A stretch of 64,000 bases of DNA from Lamellibrachia columna (GCA_963662155.1 OY759274.1:18991060-19055059), one strand, 5' to 3'. Shown: positions 13,091 to 27,023, counted from the first letter of the stretch. Numbers and translations: made by a program. The notes: generated from the letters alone by a model not told the origin.

Positions 13091-16000
13091 ATATGTTTAT
13101 GTTATGTGTTATTCGTTTTCGTGTAATGCCAGGAGATTCCCAAATAAAAGCCTTACAATGTAACAATAACTGTGACACTAGTTTGTCAATCAAAATATTA
13201 AAATAATGCACAGATAAAAGAAGAGACCACAGTGAAGCGAGTGACGCTTTGCCATTCTGCCTTGGGCTCGGGCAATTAGTGGAGCACTTTACAGATTTGG
13301 TGTGTGGGACCTCCTCCACAACACAGGATCTCTTTTGGTTGCTTTATTGAACTATTCAAGGGAGAGTGTATGTCGACCCCTAAGTCATTGTAGTCTCCCA
13401 CCCGACTACTGTGACATAACCCTGTGTGTTATAGTTCCCAACCTATTTACTGTAGGAATTACCTTTTGCTTATATACTATGTCATGACTAAAAAGACGAA
13501 TTTGTGGTGTGTTTCTTTCAAACATGTTCAATCTAAATTTAGCTGAAGTGGCAAAATCTAATGAAAATATTAAAAATATTTATTCATTAGAATGTTTGTT
13601 ATATGCAATAAATCATATGGCGATGCAACATACATGATAAAAAATGCGTATATAATATTACTAATCCATTTTATTGATATTGAATTATGCATATTCAATC
13701 ATAGCTATGTACATCCGCCGGAAGTGGTCAACCTAAGATGGCCCCTACAACAGACAAGCAGATACATGCTCTTTATTTGGCCCTTATATGTACAAGTATT
13801 AGCATTACAAATATAAATATATCACACATATCAAATAAAGGGAAATATACAACGACGGCGCTTTATCATGCTGCTATACCCAGAATGGGCTGTATGGAGT
13901 TAATAATCTGAAATTTACGAATCTGTCACCATTAATTATCACTAGTAATAAACATATGCCCCAGTACATTAATTGCCGCTCCATTTAAATGTGCAACAGT
14001 GGTATATATCATATCTGTATACAATACCAAACTAACATTTATGCAGAAACCTAGCTTTTCATCATATAATGGGAATTAAAGCCGACATTGTTTGTAGATG
14101 ATCCCTTAGCACGACTCGAAGAGGCACACAGGACAGTTAGTCCGTTGATGAACATCTTTCATGTATCGTGAACAGCGACAATAACAAATATTTCCTAGAA
14201 AATAGTACACAATATCTAAAACGGGACGTGCAATGCAGAGTTATTTCACCAATTGATGGAAATATTATGTAGAAAATAAATAACATGACACAATATTGTA
14301 ATGTATGTGGATTCGCTATAACGTAGTTTAAAAATAAATAAACAAACTCAGTCATTTGAACAATCAATGGATAAACTAGAAAACTTCAAACTATGAAGTT
14401 AAAGGAAGTGTATTGCATGATGGAATAAACTTCCATCGCCTAGCTGCTGTTATACACATCACTCGATCAGTACCAACCTCTCAGAGTGTCGTCGTGCCAG
14501 CCATGAGGGATATGCCACCCGTGCACGGCGCTGTTTCCTGCTAGTCACCACGTTCCTGTGCACACATAAAGAACACTTTGTTTTTGTTCGTCTTTGTCTT
14601 GGAACACCTTTTCATTCTTCACATATTTTGTCCCGACTGGCTGTCAACTTCACGCACAACACCGCATCAAGCATACAGTGTGTGTCATAGGCCAAGAATG
14701 TGAACTGAATCCGAAGCCATGCAAGCCACCAAGTGGGGTCTTTCACAAATGGGTCTTGTCAGGTGCGTCAACAGAAGCACCAGCTTCGCCTGGAATGTTA
14801 TGTAAGAAACTAATTTGAAGAACGTGCTGGTCGGCCAACAGTAGTAAGCCCTTGTTGGACTAGCCGCAGTTCATTTGGTGATCTCTTGAATGTTCACGGG
14901 CAGCTGAACCACTGTATTGTCTGTGCTGGATATAGGCAACGAACCATGACAGGCATTTCCTTTGACCCAACAGACGATGTTGCCTGTGTTTTCACAATAG
15001 CATGTAAGCTGCAGGTTTATGTCGGTCGATGTCAAAAGCTTTGCTCCGATCCAGTTGAAGCCGTACCACCCCTTTGTCGCTGTCGCTGATCTTCAACTGG
15101 TCATTCGGAAGCGCTGTTTCAGTTGATAGGGTATTACAATCAGAATTGGGGTTAATTACATTGTAATTAGAACATAGGCTGCCCGAAATAACCAGTGGCG
15201 CCTCTGTTGCATGATATACCTGCTGATTCTTGTGGCGAACAAGTCATCCATGTTAATTTGAACAGTTACTTTCAGAAGTTCTGTGTTAGAAATCTTTTGT
15301 GGCCAGAAAAATGGCATGATGTTTCAAAGATATGTTGTGTGGAAGGTTGAAAATTATCTCTCATCTGCTTCAGTCAAACGCCAGCATTCTGAAACATATT
15401 GCAGAGTGGACGAGTTATGATGGCAAATAATTTACCTACATATTACATGCGTACCACACCTTGGTTGTCTCAGGGACAAAATAACCCTTTTTCGACCTTT
15501 TCTAAAACAAAATATCTAATAACGTTATAAACTTTAATGATGGCGAGCGTAATTCACAGCAACGTAACAGCCACACACATGGAGACATCCAGTTAACCAC
15601 AGTTTGACACAATTTTTTTCATTGTATGTTATTTCCTTAAAGCTTATCATGTCTATGACCAGAGCTGCCATGTTGTGTAGAGGAACATGCGAGAGATATT
15701 GGCAGGATCGAAACACTGAAAAAGGGTGTTATATTTCCCAAAAACTTGGGCACCAGATGAAAGCAATTCTAGACATTCAAATTTCTATGGGGGACAGCTT
15801 TTTATAATACACTGGAAATAATTGACAGATTGATAAATCTTTCATTATGTATGCCATTGCTGTTTATATAAATACGGGACGAAATATGTTCAATTGTTCT
15901 GGAACAGTTAAGATAACAGCATATTGATATCTGATAATTCCCAATGTGTCATACGTATCAGTCTTCTGGGACCCCAAACACATTACACATAAACAAGATT

Positions 16001-17535
16001 AGAAGATTTCAAAAGAACGCAGCAAGTTTTATTGAAAGCAACTATGAACGCACACTCGGAGCCGTAATTATTCTCATATAAGAACTCAACTGGTCATCAC
16101 GTTGAATTATCACACTGTCAATGACATGGTAGTCTAGCATTTTAACCCAACCTGCACACGTCTGGCTTAAATGCTTCAAGGTTGGTACTACTAGGATGTG
16201 TCTGGTTGTGTGCCCATTTATACTTTTAATAAGCAAATCGTTTGTTGGCTCAAATGCCAAAAAAGGGCGGTCCATTGCCAGTTTGACAGTCAGTGTGCCA
16301 ACGAGGCGAGGGACCAGCACTCGTAACAAGCCCCGACCATACCCGTGATCATGATCACTCTGGCAGAGAGACATGGGGTTGTCACGCGGGATGTCTGGTG
16401 ATAATCGTGTGTGAAAGTGACGATTACGCGCCACGTCACCGACGACGACAAAAATATACCTCGGGAATTGTATTAATTATTCATTGAAACGGCCAATGTG
16501 CGAGAGATCTACAAATAGAGAGCGTGAGATGGAAGCCAAATGCGTGAGTCTCACGTCAAATGTGTGAGACTTGGTAGCTCTGTATGACTCTTACTGTGGG
16601 CGTTATGCCCCACCTTATTCTAGGTATCAAAGTTCTCGTGATAAAGCGGTAAAATGCTCATGAAAAGCCGGAAACGTCCTCCTCCGCTCAACTTTCTTGG
16701 CTCTAAAGACATAAAATGTGTTTAGGATGGCCTCGTGTGCAACAGATAGATCGATTTTAGTGTGAAGTTTGTTTGTTTTTTAAATTACAAAAAAGCTGGA
16801 CATTTCAGCCAAAAATCGGAGGGGAAAAAAAGCGGTACCCCCCCCGAATGTTGACCCCTCAGAAACAGTGCCCCGTGCCTCTCGTGTTAATCTTTCGTGC
16901 CCGAATCATGGCCGGATCCAGGGTGTCCATGAGGTGCCCGGGAACCCCTCAATTCCTCGAATCACAATGGCCCACGAACTGTTTATTACCTTGCATTGCA
17001 GTCTTAATTTCAGTATGTCAATGTTTCCCTGGTTTCCTCACTCCATGTTTTGAAAAAAAGGTACTTGATGTGGTAAGGTCGATGTAAAACACAACAGGAG
17101 ACAGTGGATATGAAATTAATATCTGATTTCGGTTTTGTGAATTAGTGGTGAACGCAAATTCCAATCTACATATATGTGTATAATATTATACTTATTTCAA
17201 AACGACTGCATTTTCTAACCATATTCTTATAAACATGTCAATAAAATCATAGTGGTTTATGTAACCTCTAATTTGGACCAAGAAAAATGGCTGTGTCTGA
17301 AGGACTTACCGGGTCCTAGATGTCATCACGGCCTTATAGTTTCCGGCGCCACACATATCTGTGTTACAGGTACAGGCTTACACGTATGTTAAATCTAATT
17401 TCCACTGTCTTATTTTCATGACGGGTTAAATTTAAAAGTGACAAAATGTCGGCGGAAAACAGTGAAATATGCCAATAATATAACATTTATTCATTTATAT
17501 TTATGCATGGCTGCGGTGCACGCCTCTGCGTATGT

Positions 17536-17569
17536 GCGTGTGTGTGGTGCGCGTGCGTGCGTGCGTGCA

Positions 17570-17606
<37 letters not shown>
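17536..17606. repeat. (GTGC)n tract upstream of kelch exon x in unit C
   Basis: About 70 bp of tetranucleotide GTGC repeat, longer than at the homologous sites in A (5139-5205) and B (11025-11082). It sits in the presumed intron only about 35 bp before the exon x acceptor. Confidence 0.95.
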
Positions 17607-17642
17607 GCTCTCTAAATGTACTAATGTCCTGTTCGTCCACAG

Positions 17643-17750
17643 GAGGTCTCAATCGAGATAGTGTAGTATTGAACAACGTGTTGAGGCATGAGCCAACTTT
17701 GGACAAGTAGATCAAGGTGGTAAGCATGAACAAGTCCTGTGCTAGACAAG
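17643..17750 (+). pseudogene. Kelch-repeat exon x, unit C (in-frame stop, splice sites kept)
   Basis: 108 nt with acceptor CCACAG and donor AAG|GTGAGT, as in unit B. The tryptophan codon of the blade (DKW) is TAG here, and a nearby substitution gives KVVSM instead of KVANM. The exon is otherwise alignable over its full length, so decay is recent relative to the duplication. Confidence 0.72.
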
Positions 17751-18226
17751 GTGAGTCTACTAGCGATACACGGTGAGTCTGCGAGCGAGACACGGTGTGT
17801 ATGCGAGCGATACAATGTGAATTGTGTTATAAACTATGTGATCCCTTTAAAAACATGGTTCGTAATTTGCGGAATATTATAGCAATATCACATTTTCATA
17901 CGACACGTTTGTAAAAATACACTGGGACCCGCCTTGTGGATTCCCACTTGGCAAACATCACACAGGAACTCAACATCACGTGACGACATTCTAATACTCT
18001 CCGACAGTCACAGTGGTAGGTGAAAGTAAGCAAACGTTTGCAGGAATCGTGTAGAATATCATGTAATATGATGAAGGTTGGTGCTTGTTTCTGAAGGAAA
18101 CGAGCACACACCTGTTCACCATACTACAGTTAGGAATTCAAATGACGCTAGAACTCCTGTCAGTGAGGTAAGAAATCAATTTCCTCCATCCTGTACATTT
18201 CTTGTATTGTTCCGCTTTTAAGGCAG

Positions 18227-18350
18227 TGGTAGCGATGGCATCGTTGGCCGCGTGTCTGTACGTAGGCCTACTCGGTGGTTCGGACGGAGAAAACCTCATC
18301 AGCAATGTTGAGCCCTACACGCCTGCCTTCAACTGTTGGCAGTCTATCAA
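18227..18350 (+). pseudogene. Kelch-repeat exon y, unit C (open)
   Basis: Acceptor AAGGCAG, then an uninterrupted frame reading VAMASLAACLYVGLLGGSDG, ENLISNVEPYTPAFNCW and QSI. It has the kelch GG doublet, glutamate, tyrosine and tryptophan in place. This is the only copy without the TAG. The matching exon x in unit C is broken, so no single unit has both exons intact. Confidence 0.7.
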
Positions 18351-18433
18351 CATTGTTTTTGAACAGAGATATGACCATATTTGAGGACTACACAACACTT
18401 ATGCTGTGCCCAGATTAAAATTAAATTGGCTGG

Positions 18434-18502
18434 GTGTGTGGGTGGGTGTGTGTGGTGGTGGTGGTGGTGGTGTGTGTGTGTGTGTGTGTGTGTGTTTGTC
18501 CG

Positions 18503-18534
<32 letters not shown>

Positions 18535-18731
18535 TGTGTGTGAGTATATGTGTGTGTGAGTATATGTGTGTGTGTCTGTGTGAGTGCGTGCGAGTGTGTG
18601 TGTGGTGTGTGCGCGCGTGTGTGTGTTATTGTATAATAAGTCTGCCTTCAACTGTTGGGTGGGTGTGTTGGTGGGTGTGTGTGGTGGTGGTGGTGGTGGT
18701 GGTGGTGGTGTGTGTGTGTGTGTGTGTGTGT

Positions 18732-18762
<31 letters not shown>

Positions 18763-18799
18763 TGTGTGAGTATGTGTATGTGTCTGTGTGAGTGCGTGC

Positions 18800-18881
<82 letters not shown>

Positions 18882-18900
18882 CGCGTGTGTGTGTTATTGT
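18434..18900. repeat. Duplicated GGT/TG/TGCG microsatellite block
   Basis: Two copies of a complex simple repeat (18434-18620 and 18660-18895). Each has the order (GGT)n, (GT)n, (GTGC)n, then GTGTGAGTATGTG-like words, and each is preceded by GGCTGGGTG or TGTTGGGTG. The second has an extra (GT)n run of about 60 bp. Confidence 0.93.
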
Positions 18901-19094
18901 ACAATGCAATGCAGAGCAGTAGAATGTGTTTGTGTGCAGTGCTGTGTGCGTGTGTTTGTGCGTGTGTGGAGTTATTTGTGTTTATATACATCTGACTGTA
19001 TATTTTTTATTAACATTGATATCGATAGAAACCACTGGTAATACGAGGATGTATTTCCCTACCAAGCTATAATAGGCGTGATTATTTTGTTAAA

Positions 19095-19645
19095 CGTCAG
19101 GTGCTACGATGGTTGGGTTGTGGTGCTCAGGGTACTGTGATGGTTGGACTGCGGTGGTTGGGCTGTGTTGGTAAGGGTACTACGATGGTTGGACTGTGTT
19201 GGTGAGGGTACTACGATGGTTGGGCTGCCATGGTGAGGGTAATACGATGGTTGGATTGTGTTGGTGAGGGTACTCCGGTGGTTGGGCTGCCGTGGTGAGG
19301 GTAATACGATGGTTGGATTGTGTTGGTGAGGGTACTACGATGGTTGGGCTGCGGTGGTCAAGGCCACTACAATGGTTCGGATGTGGTGTTCGGGGTACTA
19401 CAACGGTTGCCTGTGGTGGTCTGGATACTACGATGGTTGGGCTGCGGTGGTGAGGGTATTACGATGGTTGGGCTGCAGTGGTGATGGTACTACGATGGTT
19501 GGGCAGCTGTGGTCAGGGTACTACGATGGTTGGACTGGGGCGGTCAGGGTACTACAATGGTTGGGCTGCGGTGGTGAGGGTACTACGATGGTTGTACTGC
19601 GGTGATGAGGGTACTACGATGGCTGGACTGCAGTGGCGAGGGTAC
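19095..19645 (+). repeat. 31-bp minisatellite, about 17 copies
   Basis: Unit approximates GGTACTACGATGGTTGGGCT plus GCGGTGGTGAG. Copies vary at several positions. Two degenerate units occur at the homologous place in unit B (12776-12830), so expansion after unit C came later than the duplication, or was lost in B when the TA tract grew. Confidence 0.93.
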
Positions 19646-20630
19646 ACAAGAGTGCTACAATCAACTTCACTCCTCTATCGGGTTACGCAGTAAAACTTGG
19701 GCACACAAAGACCTTGGTCCAATCTACTCCGTCCTTCCAACTCCCAACGAAAGGATGTTGGATGACTTACTGGGTATCTGTGGTAATTGTCACACCTCCG
19801 CACGTCGCTGAAGATAGTCCATCGCTGTCTTTATCACTTTTGTTTTCTGCTGCAGTACTTTGTGCATTTTGGATTCATTCTCTACAAGGGGAATTGTTTC
19901 GTGCGTGCGTGCGTGCGTGTGTGTGTGCGTGCGTGCGTGCGCGCGCGTGCATGCGTGGAAGAGTGTGAGCATAGCTATACCAGTGACGTACCTCGCATGT
20001 ATTCTTGCAAGTATTCTCGGTTGTAGAGGAAAGCGACAGTACATGTTAGACTTGTACCGAAGACGACTGGAAGCAAACAGAAGAACATCACTCGTTGTGT
20101 CGTACGTATACGTGTGTGTGGACTCGTAAGAGGGGATGTCTTTGGTGAATGATGAGCATCGTTGGACATTTTTTGGAGGTATGGATATAATTATACGCTT
20201 CACTGACCTCGCCAGCTGTCCTATATTATGTGTTCGAGTTTGCAAAAGGACGGGGCATTATAAAAAAGGAAATATATTACATCAGCATTGAAAAAAGGTC
20301 TTACTATTTGTATTTTCGTACTATGGTTTTACCACCAGAATACCAAGAACCCACTGCAACAGCCTTGCACTTGGTGACACACATATAATTGTCAGCATAT
20401 CAATTCAGTTACTCTGCGACCCCACGGTCGGGTTGTCTGTTGAAATGTTTTTCGAAATTCACCCGCTATTACCCTTTCTACGAACAATCGAATTACCCTT
20501 TGTATTCAGCTGCCGACCACGCTACGCGAAAAATTACGTACAATAGTTCACAACATCATGCGTGTTTTCTTTGATTTTCCAAAGTTACGTCATACAAGGC
20601 AAGGCGTCGCTACACGTTACTATAACAAGA
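19646..20630. other. No gene recognised; short TGCG tract
   Basis: Contains a (TGCG)n tract at about 19902-19950 and otherwise unremarkable sequence. No convincing exon was found on either strand. Confidence 0.4.
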
Positions 20631-20631
20631 T

Positions 20632-21887
20632 TTAACAAGATTTAACAAGATTTGCCATCCAAGCCAAAGGCCCAGATGGCAAGTGGACAAGGAAGCCATT
20701 GGCTTATCGAGAGTCCAACAATGTTCACCTACTTATAACCCGCCCTCCTGAGATATGTGTCAACCTTGTTTTTAAACATATTCACGCTGCTAGCAGTTAC
20801 ACAATCTGTAGACAATTTGTTCCATTCATTTATTGTCCTCTGTGAGAACGAGTGCTTCCTGATGTCCAATCTACATTGATCCTTTACTAATTTTACCTCA
20901 TGTCCTCTAGTTCTGCTATCCTTCTTGAGTGAGAAAAACATATTTCTATCAATAATTTCATACCCATTCAATATCTTAAAAACTTCAATCTGATCTCCTC
21001 TTAACCTCCTTGTCTCTAGAGTTGTTAAACCACATTCTTTCAGGCGTTCTTCATAACTAAGGTCTCTAAGTTCTGGAATCATTTTAGTTGCTCTCCTTTG
21101 TATGCGTTCAAGCGTATCTATATCCTTCTTACGATATGGTCTCCATGCTTGTATACAGTATTCTAAATGAGGTCTAACTATTGCTTTATAAAGAGGTATA
21201 ATTAACTTTTTTCCCTTGTATGTTATGTTTCTTCTAATCAATCCAAGAATTTGATTACCCTTTGAAGCTGCAATACCACACTGCTCTGAAACTTTCATAT
21301 CAGCGCTTATTGTAACTCCTAAGTCCTTTTCTTTTACAGTAGTACCCAGAACAGTATCTCCCATTTTATAGTTTACATTCAAGTTCCCATGTCCTGTATG
21401 TAGGCATTTACATTTCCCAAAATTGAACAGCATCTGCCATTTCTCAGACCATTTCACTAATCTGTCTAGATCGTTTTGTAAATGTTGTTTATCACCATCA
21501 GTATTAACCTTTCTAAACAGTTTTGTGTCATCCGCAAATTTCAGTACGTTACTTGTTATACTGTCGTCCAAGTCATTGATATAAATTAAGAATAATATAG
21601 GTCCTAGTACTGACCCTTGAGGTACCCCACTCAAAACCGATTTCCAATTTGAAACTTCTCCATCTACTACAACTCGTTGTCTTCTGTCAGTCAGCCATTG
21701 TTCTATCCAGTCAGTTATGCTATCCCCGATACCATGGGCTTTTAATTTAAGTAGCAATCTTTGATGTGGCACTTTGTCAAAAGCTTTCTGAAAATCTAAG
21801 TAGATAATATCTACTGGCGATCCCACGTCTATCCACTTAGTGATTTCTTCCAAAAAACATAACATATTTGTTAAGCATGACCTTGCT
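20632..21887 (-). mobile_element. 5'-truncated CR1-type non-LTR retrotransposon
   Basis: Minus-strand element whose 3' end (left) has two to three copies of an ATCTTGTTAA-type tail and a hairpin at 20654-20680. The open frame at 20729-21865 encodes 378 residues identical in translation to the last 378 of the intact copy at 51.6-54.5 kb. It includes the reverse-transcriptase motifs YLDFQKAFD, PQGSVLGP and FADD. Identity stops abruptly near 21887, a typical 5' truncation from incomplete reverse transcription. Lacking the endonuclease, it cannot move by itself. No target-site duplication is clear. Confidence 0.93.
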
Positions 21888-21889
21888 GT

Positions 21890-24780
21890 CAGTATTACGT
21901 CGTAAATTCAGGAAGCCATCAAAATATTGACTGGCAACACCATGTAACAAGGCATTGGTGGATATTTATGCTATAAAGTTGTGTATCTTGACATTTTCCA
22001 GTCACGTACGAACTACCAAATCATCCCGTCCGGAGGTTGGGCATTTTTGCTAGTTTCAATAATGTTGAATGCCAGGTACGTTTCCCAGGTGGGACGTCTT
22101 CGGCCATACCAAGATAACACGGACAGCATTGCAACATCACACAGCATAATTATGTGGCCAAGAAATAATGAAGAAAATAATTTGAACTGTTTTATAATTA
22201 AATATGTCAGAATGTTTTATCGTATATAAAGACGCATGTCGACAAATTGGGCCAACCAATTTCCACAGACCACCCTGAGGATTCTCAGCGAGTCTAAATA
22301 GTTGCTCCACCTAGCGGATCTAACGGAGACAGTGCGACTACAATACTGATATATAGATACCATTGCAGTTTACCCTAAAGTCTTACGAATTTTCTTGAAG
22401 TTTATGCTCTTACGTGCTTAGGAGACATTCCTTATGGGATACTGCACGCTTTTGTCAAATTATTCGAATACCAAATAACCGTTTAGAACACGTTCGAAGA
22501 ACGACTGTCACGAATAGTTTAGCTGTACGCAGATAGCAGCGGCAAAGTAAATGTGAGAATGCGCATTAAACAAGGTAACGCAGATCAGCATACAGGTTCG
22601 TTTGTAGTCTTACGGATTTATGTTACCAGTCTCGCATGTGTGCAGTGTGCACTACTCAGGATTGGCACGTAAGTGGGGAGGAATGCTCAATTGCGCATGC
22701 TGACTCTAGCGACTAATGGAATTTGTATCACGCGCCCATGGCAAACTGCCCAGGCAGGCGGAGGAGTGTCACTACGTCATTTGCTGTAATATTGCGAGTT
22801 GAAACATATTCTAAGGCAGTTCATGTAACAATTCTAGCTAAATCGGTAAAAAAAATTCTACTTTCATGTTATAAATGAAAATTCACGGCCTTTTCACGAG
22901 AATTACAAGGAAAATAAAGGCTAATTGCTAAATGTAAGTGAAACGAAGAGATGTTAGCTCAAAAACCGAAGCACCTAGATTCGTTGCCGTCATCTACGAT
23001 AGATGGCAGCACTATACGGTACTAATATAATGCAGTTTCATGGACTTCAGAGAGAAATTTTTACGTGTACACGGTAGGATCAAACTTTGAACAAATAGGC
23101 ACCATGATTGTTAGGCCAGTTTTATTTCACTGTGACTGCCAAATCAGGAAAATGGTTTTGGAGGATAAATTTAATAAATAACCCTTAAATGCCACAATCA
23201 TTTTATTCTATATTAAATGTATTCCTGATAATATTTATAATCGAAAATTAAAATTCTATTTCAGAAATAGCCCCCCCCAACCCATTAACTATGGGTGACA
23301 CATATTAATGTCTGCCTGTTTCTGTTTCACACTTGTTGTGCAATTTCATTCATCCCACATTGCCTGTGTCTTTCTGAAGAGACACTAACAGCCTGGTATC
23401 TAAAGGAGTGACAAAAATTACGAATATATACTAGTACTACTAGTTATCATTAACATTATGTCTGATCACGTCGAAAATAAATCTGCGGATTGGAAAACAC
23501 TCGTAATTATATAAAATTATTAACACTTACTCGCACTTTATTGCATTCTTACATTTCGATTTACTATGGGTCATATATATTCTGACGTTGAAGCACAATT
23601 GTGCTTATTGAGGTGGAACTATATTGTAATCGTAGTGATAAGTCACAATGGTAACGGTAACCCAATTTACTAACCTGGTTTCGGCTCGTCGCTTCCTACG
23701 CATCGCTCTGCCCTCTGATATCTGCCGTTCCCTTGTCGAAGAATAGTCTGTAGATGCATAGCCATATGCGGAAAAATCTATCTAAGATGGAACGGTGTCT
23801 TAAGCTTTGACCAAGCATGACATCTTGACGCTCACCGTCTGTCACCGTCGTCGCATCACATACGTCTTTTGTCTTGTAATCTGCATCGGAAAAGTGGTCT
23901 GTCCCAGAGCCTGCGGCTAGCGGACACGTCAATTTCCGCATTTGCAACCACCTTTTCCGCTGCAAATCCTTCCTCGGAAGTCGATAAAACGTTTTTTCCT
24001 TGCATTTGTAGTACTAGTTGATATATCCAGGAGCCGTCCAGTGCACACCAGTTTTCTTTTTTTCGATTTTCCATGCGTTTCGGCCGTTTTTCCGAGAGGT
24101 AATGCGTCGTCGCTCATATTGATTTACTGTGTGAAAGCGGTGCCTTGGAGCTCGTATTCAAACCACTCATATTATATATGCATATTGTATTCTTGTATAA
24201 TCAGTTGGCTTATTATAAAAGCTTGTATACAAACATACATCTGACTAGTACTTTTGTCTTCAGCAAACTAGCCACGATTCCGAGTCAATAACATTAGCAA
24301 GTAGCATTGTCCCACATAAAGGATATTACAAAATTACCGTGGCGTTGCGCCCATCATATAAAGGTGATATATACTGTAAATGGTATGTTATTATGTTTGG
24401 GCTATGGTTGTTCGAGTGCTTCACCCCCCCCCCACCCCCCAAGGGCTCTGCCTCGTGTAAACTTGTGACGCCCCTGGAGTCACATTAAGAAAATATGGCC
24501 ACGCATGAACTTGTGGCGCCCACTGGAGTCTGTATTGGGGAAAAACAATTTATGTTTGCCATATCAAATATAAGCAACATGAAAGGGAACGCGCATTCGC
24601 TTAATCCTATTTATAAAAAACAAAACCATGTTAGCACTGAGTGTCCATAATTCATGCGCTAGGCAACACGTGTCGCTGTTATTCGAATAACTGTTTCTAT
24701 TAGTCCTACAGGCACGCCACTGAGAACAAATGTTCAATGTCCCTTGTTCGTGACAACGTACAGCTAATACGGTGCATCGG
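21890..24780. other. No gene recognised (about 2.9 kb)
   Basis: AT-rich sequence with short unremarkable frames. Minus-strand frames at 23696-24117 have no family resemblance I can name. Around 24420-24530 a CTTGTGRCGCCCMCTGGAGTC-like word occurs twice beside a poly-C run. Confidence 0.35.
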
Positions 24781-25119
24781 CCGTTAGTCCACCCTAAATG
24801 AGTGAGGCATTGATGACATGTTATATGTGATAATTAGTGCAGGCCCAATTTCTGTGTTGGTAATTCCAGTTGGCGTGTTCGAGTAATGGAAATACACATC
24901 TGCTGACCAATTACATAGCAACATTTTGGTTATAGGGCCAAAGTTCAAACGCTGTAACATTTTATCATGAGTTACCAACTTATGTATCAAATGAGGAGCG
25001 TCTGATTTTCGAGTCTTGTTGTATAATGAGCTGTGGTAGTTAAACAAGGTCGGTCTATGACTCATACTCAAGAAACGTTGTAATGGGCGACAATTGAACA
25101 ACTGTGTGGTCTCGTCCAG

Positions 25120-25460
25120 TCAGGAGGGATCAATCAGGATGTATTCTAGCCTCTTGAGTTTGGTTCCTGCTATGCTGTAGTGTGAGATTTTGTTTAGAAG
25201 TTTTCTGTGTGTGATGGTATCGAACGCCTTGCTGAAGTCCAATATTGCCATGTCTACTAGAGACGAAGGAAGAGAAAAGGCCACGCATGGTGGTCAGGAG
25301 TTGTGTTTCACAAGAGAAGCCTGCTCTGAAACCATGGTTGAGATGTGTCAAAATGTTGTGTTTCTCAAGATAGGTCATGAGATGGAGGCAGATGATGTGC
25401 TCAAGAAGCTTACATGGGACAAACATCAGCCAGATGGGACAGTCATGATGACGTCGCATA
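25120..25460 (-). mobile_element. LINE reverse-transcriptase fragment (fingers/palm), frameshifted
   Basis: Minus-strand frames read VPCKLLEHIICLHLMTYLEK, NILTHLNHGFRAGFSCETQL and, after a frameshift, MAILDFSKAFDTI. These are the conserved RT stretches leading to catalytic motif A (DFSKAFD). It differs from the CR1 copies nearby and belongs to another non-LTR family. It is dead and partial. Confidence 0.75.
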
Positions 25461-25469
25461 TGCTGGGGT

Positions 25470-26740
25470 GCTGCAGGGATCTAGGCGTGGAGGGGCGGAT
25501 CCACCTTCTCTCGTGAAGACACTCTGTAAATGTTCCTAGATCTTTGCCTTCTCCTTACTATCACACGCCAACGATGCGTTCTTTTAATGGGGAGAGGCTG
25601 CTCCGAGGTTGTAAAGTTTCCTGCTTTTGATGCAGCGCAAGACGGACTTTAAATTTGCATGAAGTCCTTAATCTCACAGTATAATACTGGTCCAACCCGA
25701 GTGTTGGTGTGTCTGCAGTAACGATATCGTTCTGCGTTAATGCGACGCAACCAACAAAGCAAACATGAACCAGTGTCAGTATTCATCTCGTGTACACCGA
25801 CTCATGGCAAGAAAAACAGAGGGAAACAAAGACAAACATATGCCAAATACGCCAACCTTGAAGTGGCTGACCTTCCATTTATAATGAACAACATACTTTT
25901 GTGGAAACGGCTCGTTAACGCTACGGCCCCGGCTAATGACTAATGATGATCGACAAACCGGTATTTCAAGTGTTCATAATCAATTTATTACTATTTAATT
26001 TACAAGAGTACCAAAACGATAACAAACACAGAATTGTAAAACACGTATTTTGGACACTATCAGTTTACATCTCGTATTCACCACTGTTGTCATCTACTGC
26101 AAGCGACATTGATATTATCTTCCTGAGGCAAACGACCGCGCGCCCACTACACAAATAAAACAAATTAGGCTAATTCTTTCGTCAATGCCCCTTAGAGAAT
26201 AAATGTTGTTATTCTACCCTGTTACCACTATATAATGTGTTATTCCATTTCGGAAAAAAACACGGTCAAAACATACATTACTGACATAATTGATGCAGAA
26301 TGAGATAACGGTTGTGTACAATGTTCGACATTATACTGCAAGCGTGGTACTTATCGTGGACTGTATGATTCGGATTAGATCGACAATTCTCGCCGTGGCA
26401 GAATATTTGATGTCGGTTTGTCGTTAGTTTGTGGTGATTTATCTTTAGGGTAGATATTGTTTAACGCAAGATCGTAACCTCCAAAAGGAATCGATCATGT
26501 TGTCCAACAAATTGTTGCGTCACGCTACGTCTATGGTGCATTTTTCAAGAGCAATTTTAAGAGACGTTGAAAAAATATAAACCAATTCAAGTGTTTTTCG
26601 ATTGTATGGTGTGGCAATTCTTATTAACGGAGGGTGAATTTTCAAGAGCAATTTTAATTAATATTTAAAAGTATGAACCAATTCAAGTCTGTTCCGATTG
26701 TCTGAGTGAACAGATCACCTCACACAACCACCCCCACACG
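25470..26740. other. No gene recognised
   Basis: No exon or repeat of note. Two near-copies of TTTTCAAGAGCAATTTTAA occur at about 26543 and 26640, a weak local duplication. Confidence 0.35.
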
Positions 26741-26760
26741 CGCACGTGCGCACACAAAGC

Positions 26761-26803
26761 CCGTACGTACGTACGTACGTACGTACGTACGTATGTACGT
26801 AGA
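26761..26803. repeat. (TACG)n self-complementary microsatellite
   Basis: About ten copies of TACG with one substitution. The unit is its own reverse complement, so the tract can fold into a hairpin on either strand. Confidence 0.95.
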
Positions 26804-27017
26804 AACACCGGTTTGCCAGACACATATAATGAAGGCGAGTCCGTGACACGTCATATTCGCCATGCAGCAATATTATCATGATTGTCGTTAATCCGTAATG
26901 GAACACATCAACCATTGTGGCGAGAGCAGTTAAAGAGGGATGAAACAAACATTGTAACTCCCTGTAGACAAAAGTCCAAACTGGATATTATTAGCTAAAT
27001 CTGCAATAGATTCTTCG

Positions 27018-27023
27018 TTTATT
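27018..27023 (-). terminator. Candidate polyadenylation signal for the ASB-like gene
   Basis: TTTATT on the + strand is AATAAA on the minus strand, about 315 nt past the stop codon. The implied 3' UTR includes the (TA)n tract at 27139-27218. Confidence 0.45.

Larger units (their letters stand above)
13114..18990 (+). repeat. Tandem unit C (about 5.9 kb)
   Basis: Third copy of the triplicated unit. B and C look closer to each other than to A, since they share the 580-bp block missing from A. Near its right end C lacks the segment after the second kelch exon that A and B keep (12046-12245 in B). Instead it has a duplicated GGT/TG/TGCG-rich segment at 18420-18900. Confidence 0.88.

Noticed and set aside
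20632..20700. Target-site duplication for the truncated CR1 copy
   Set aside because: TTACGTC occurs on both sides but about 40 bp from the left tail, so it is not a credible duplication.
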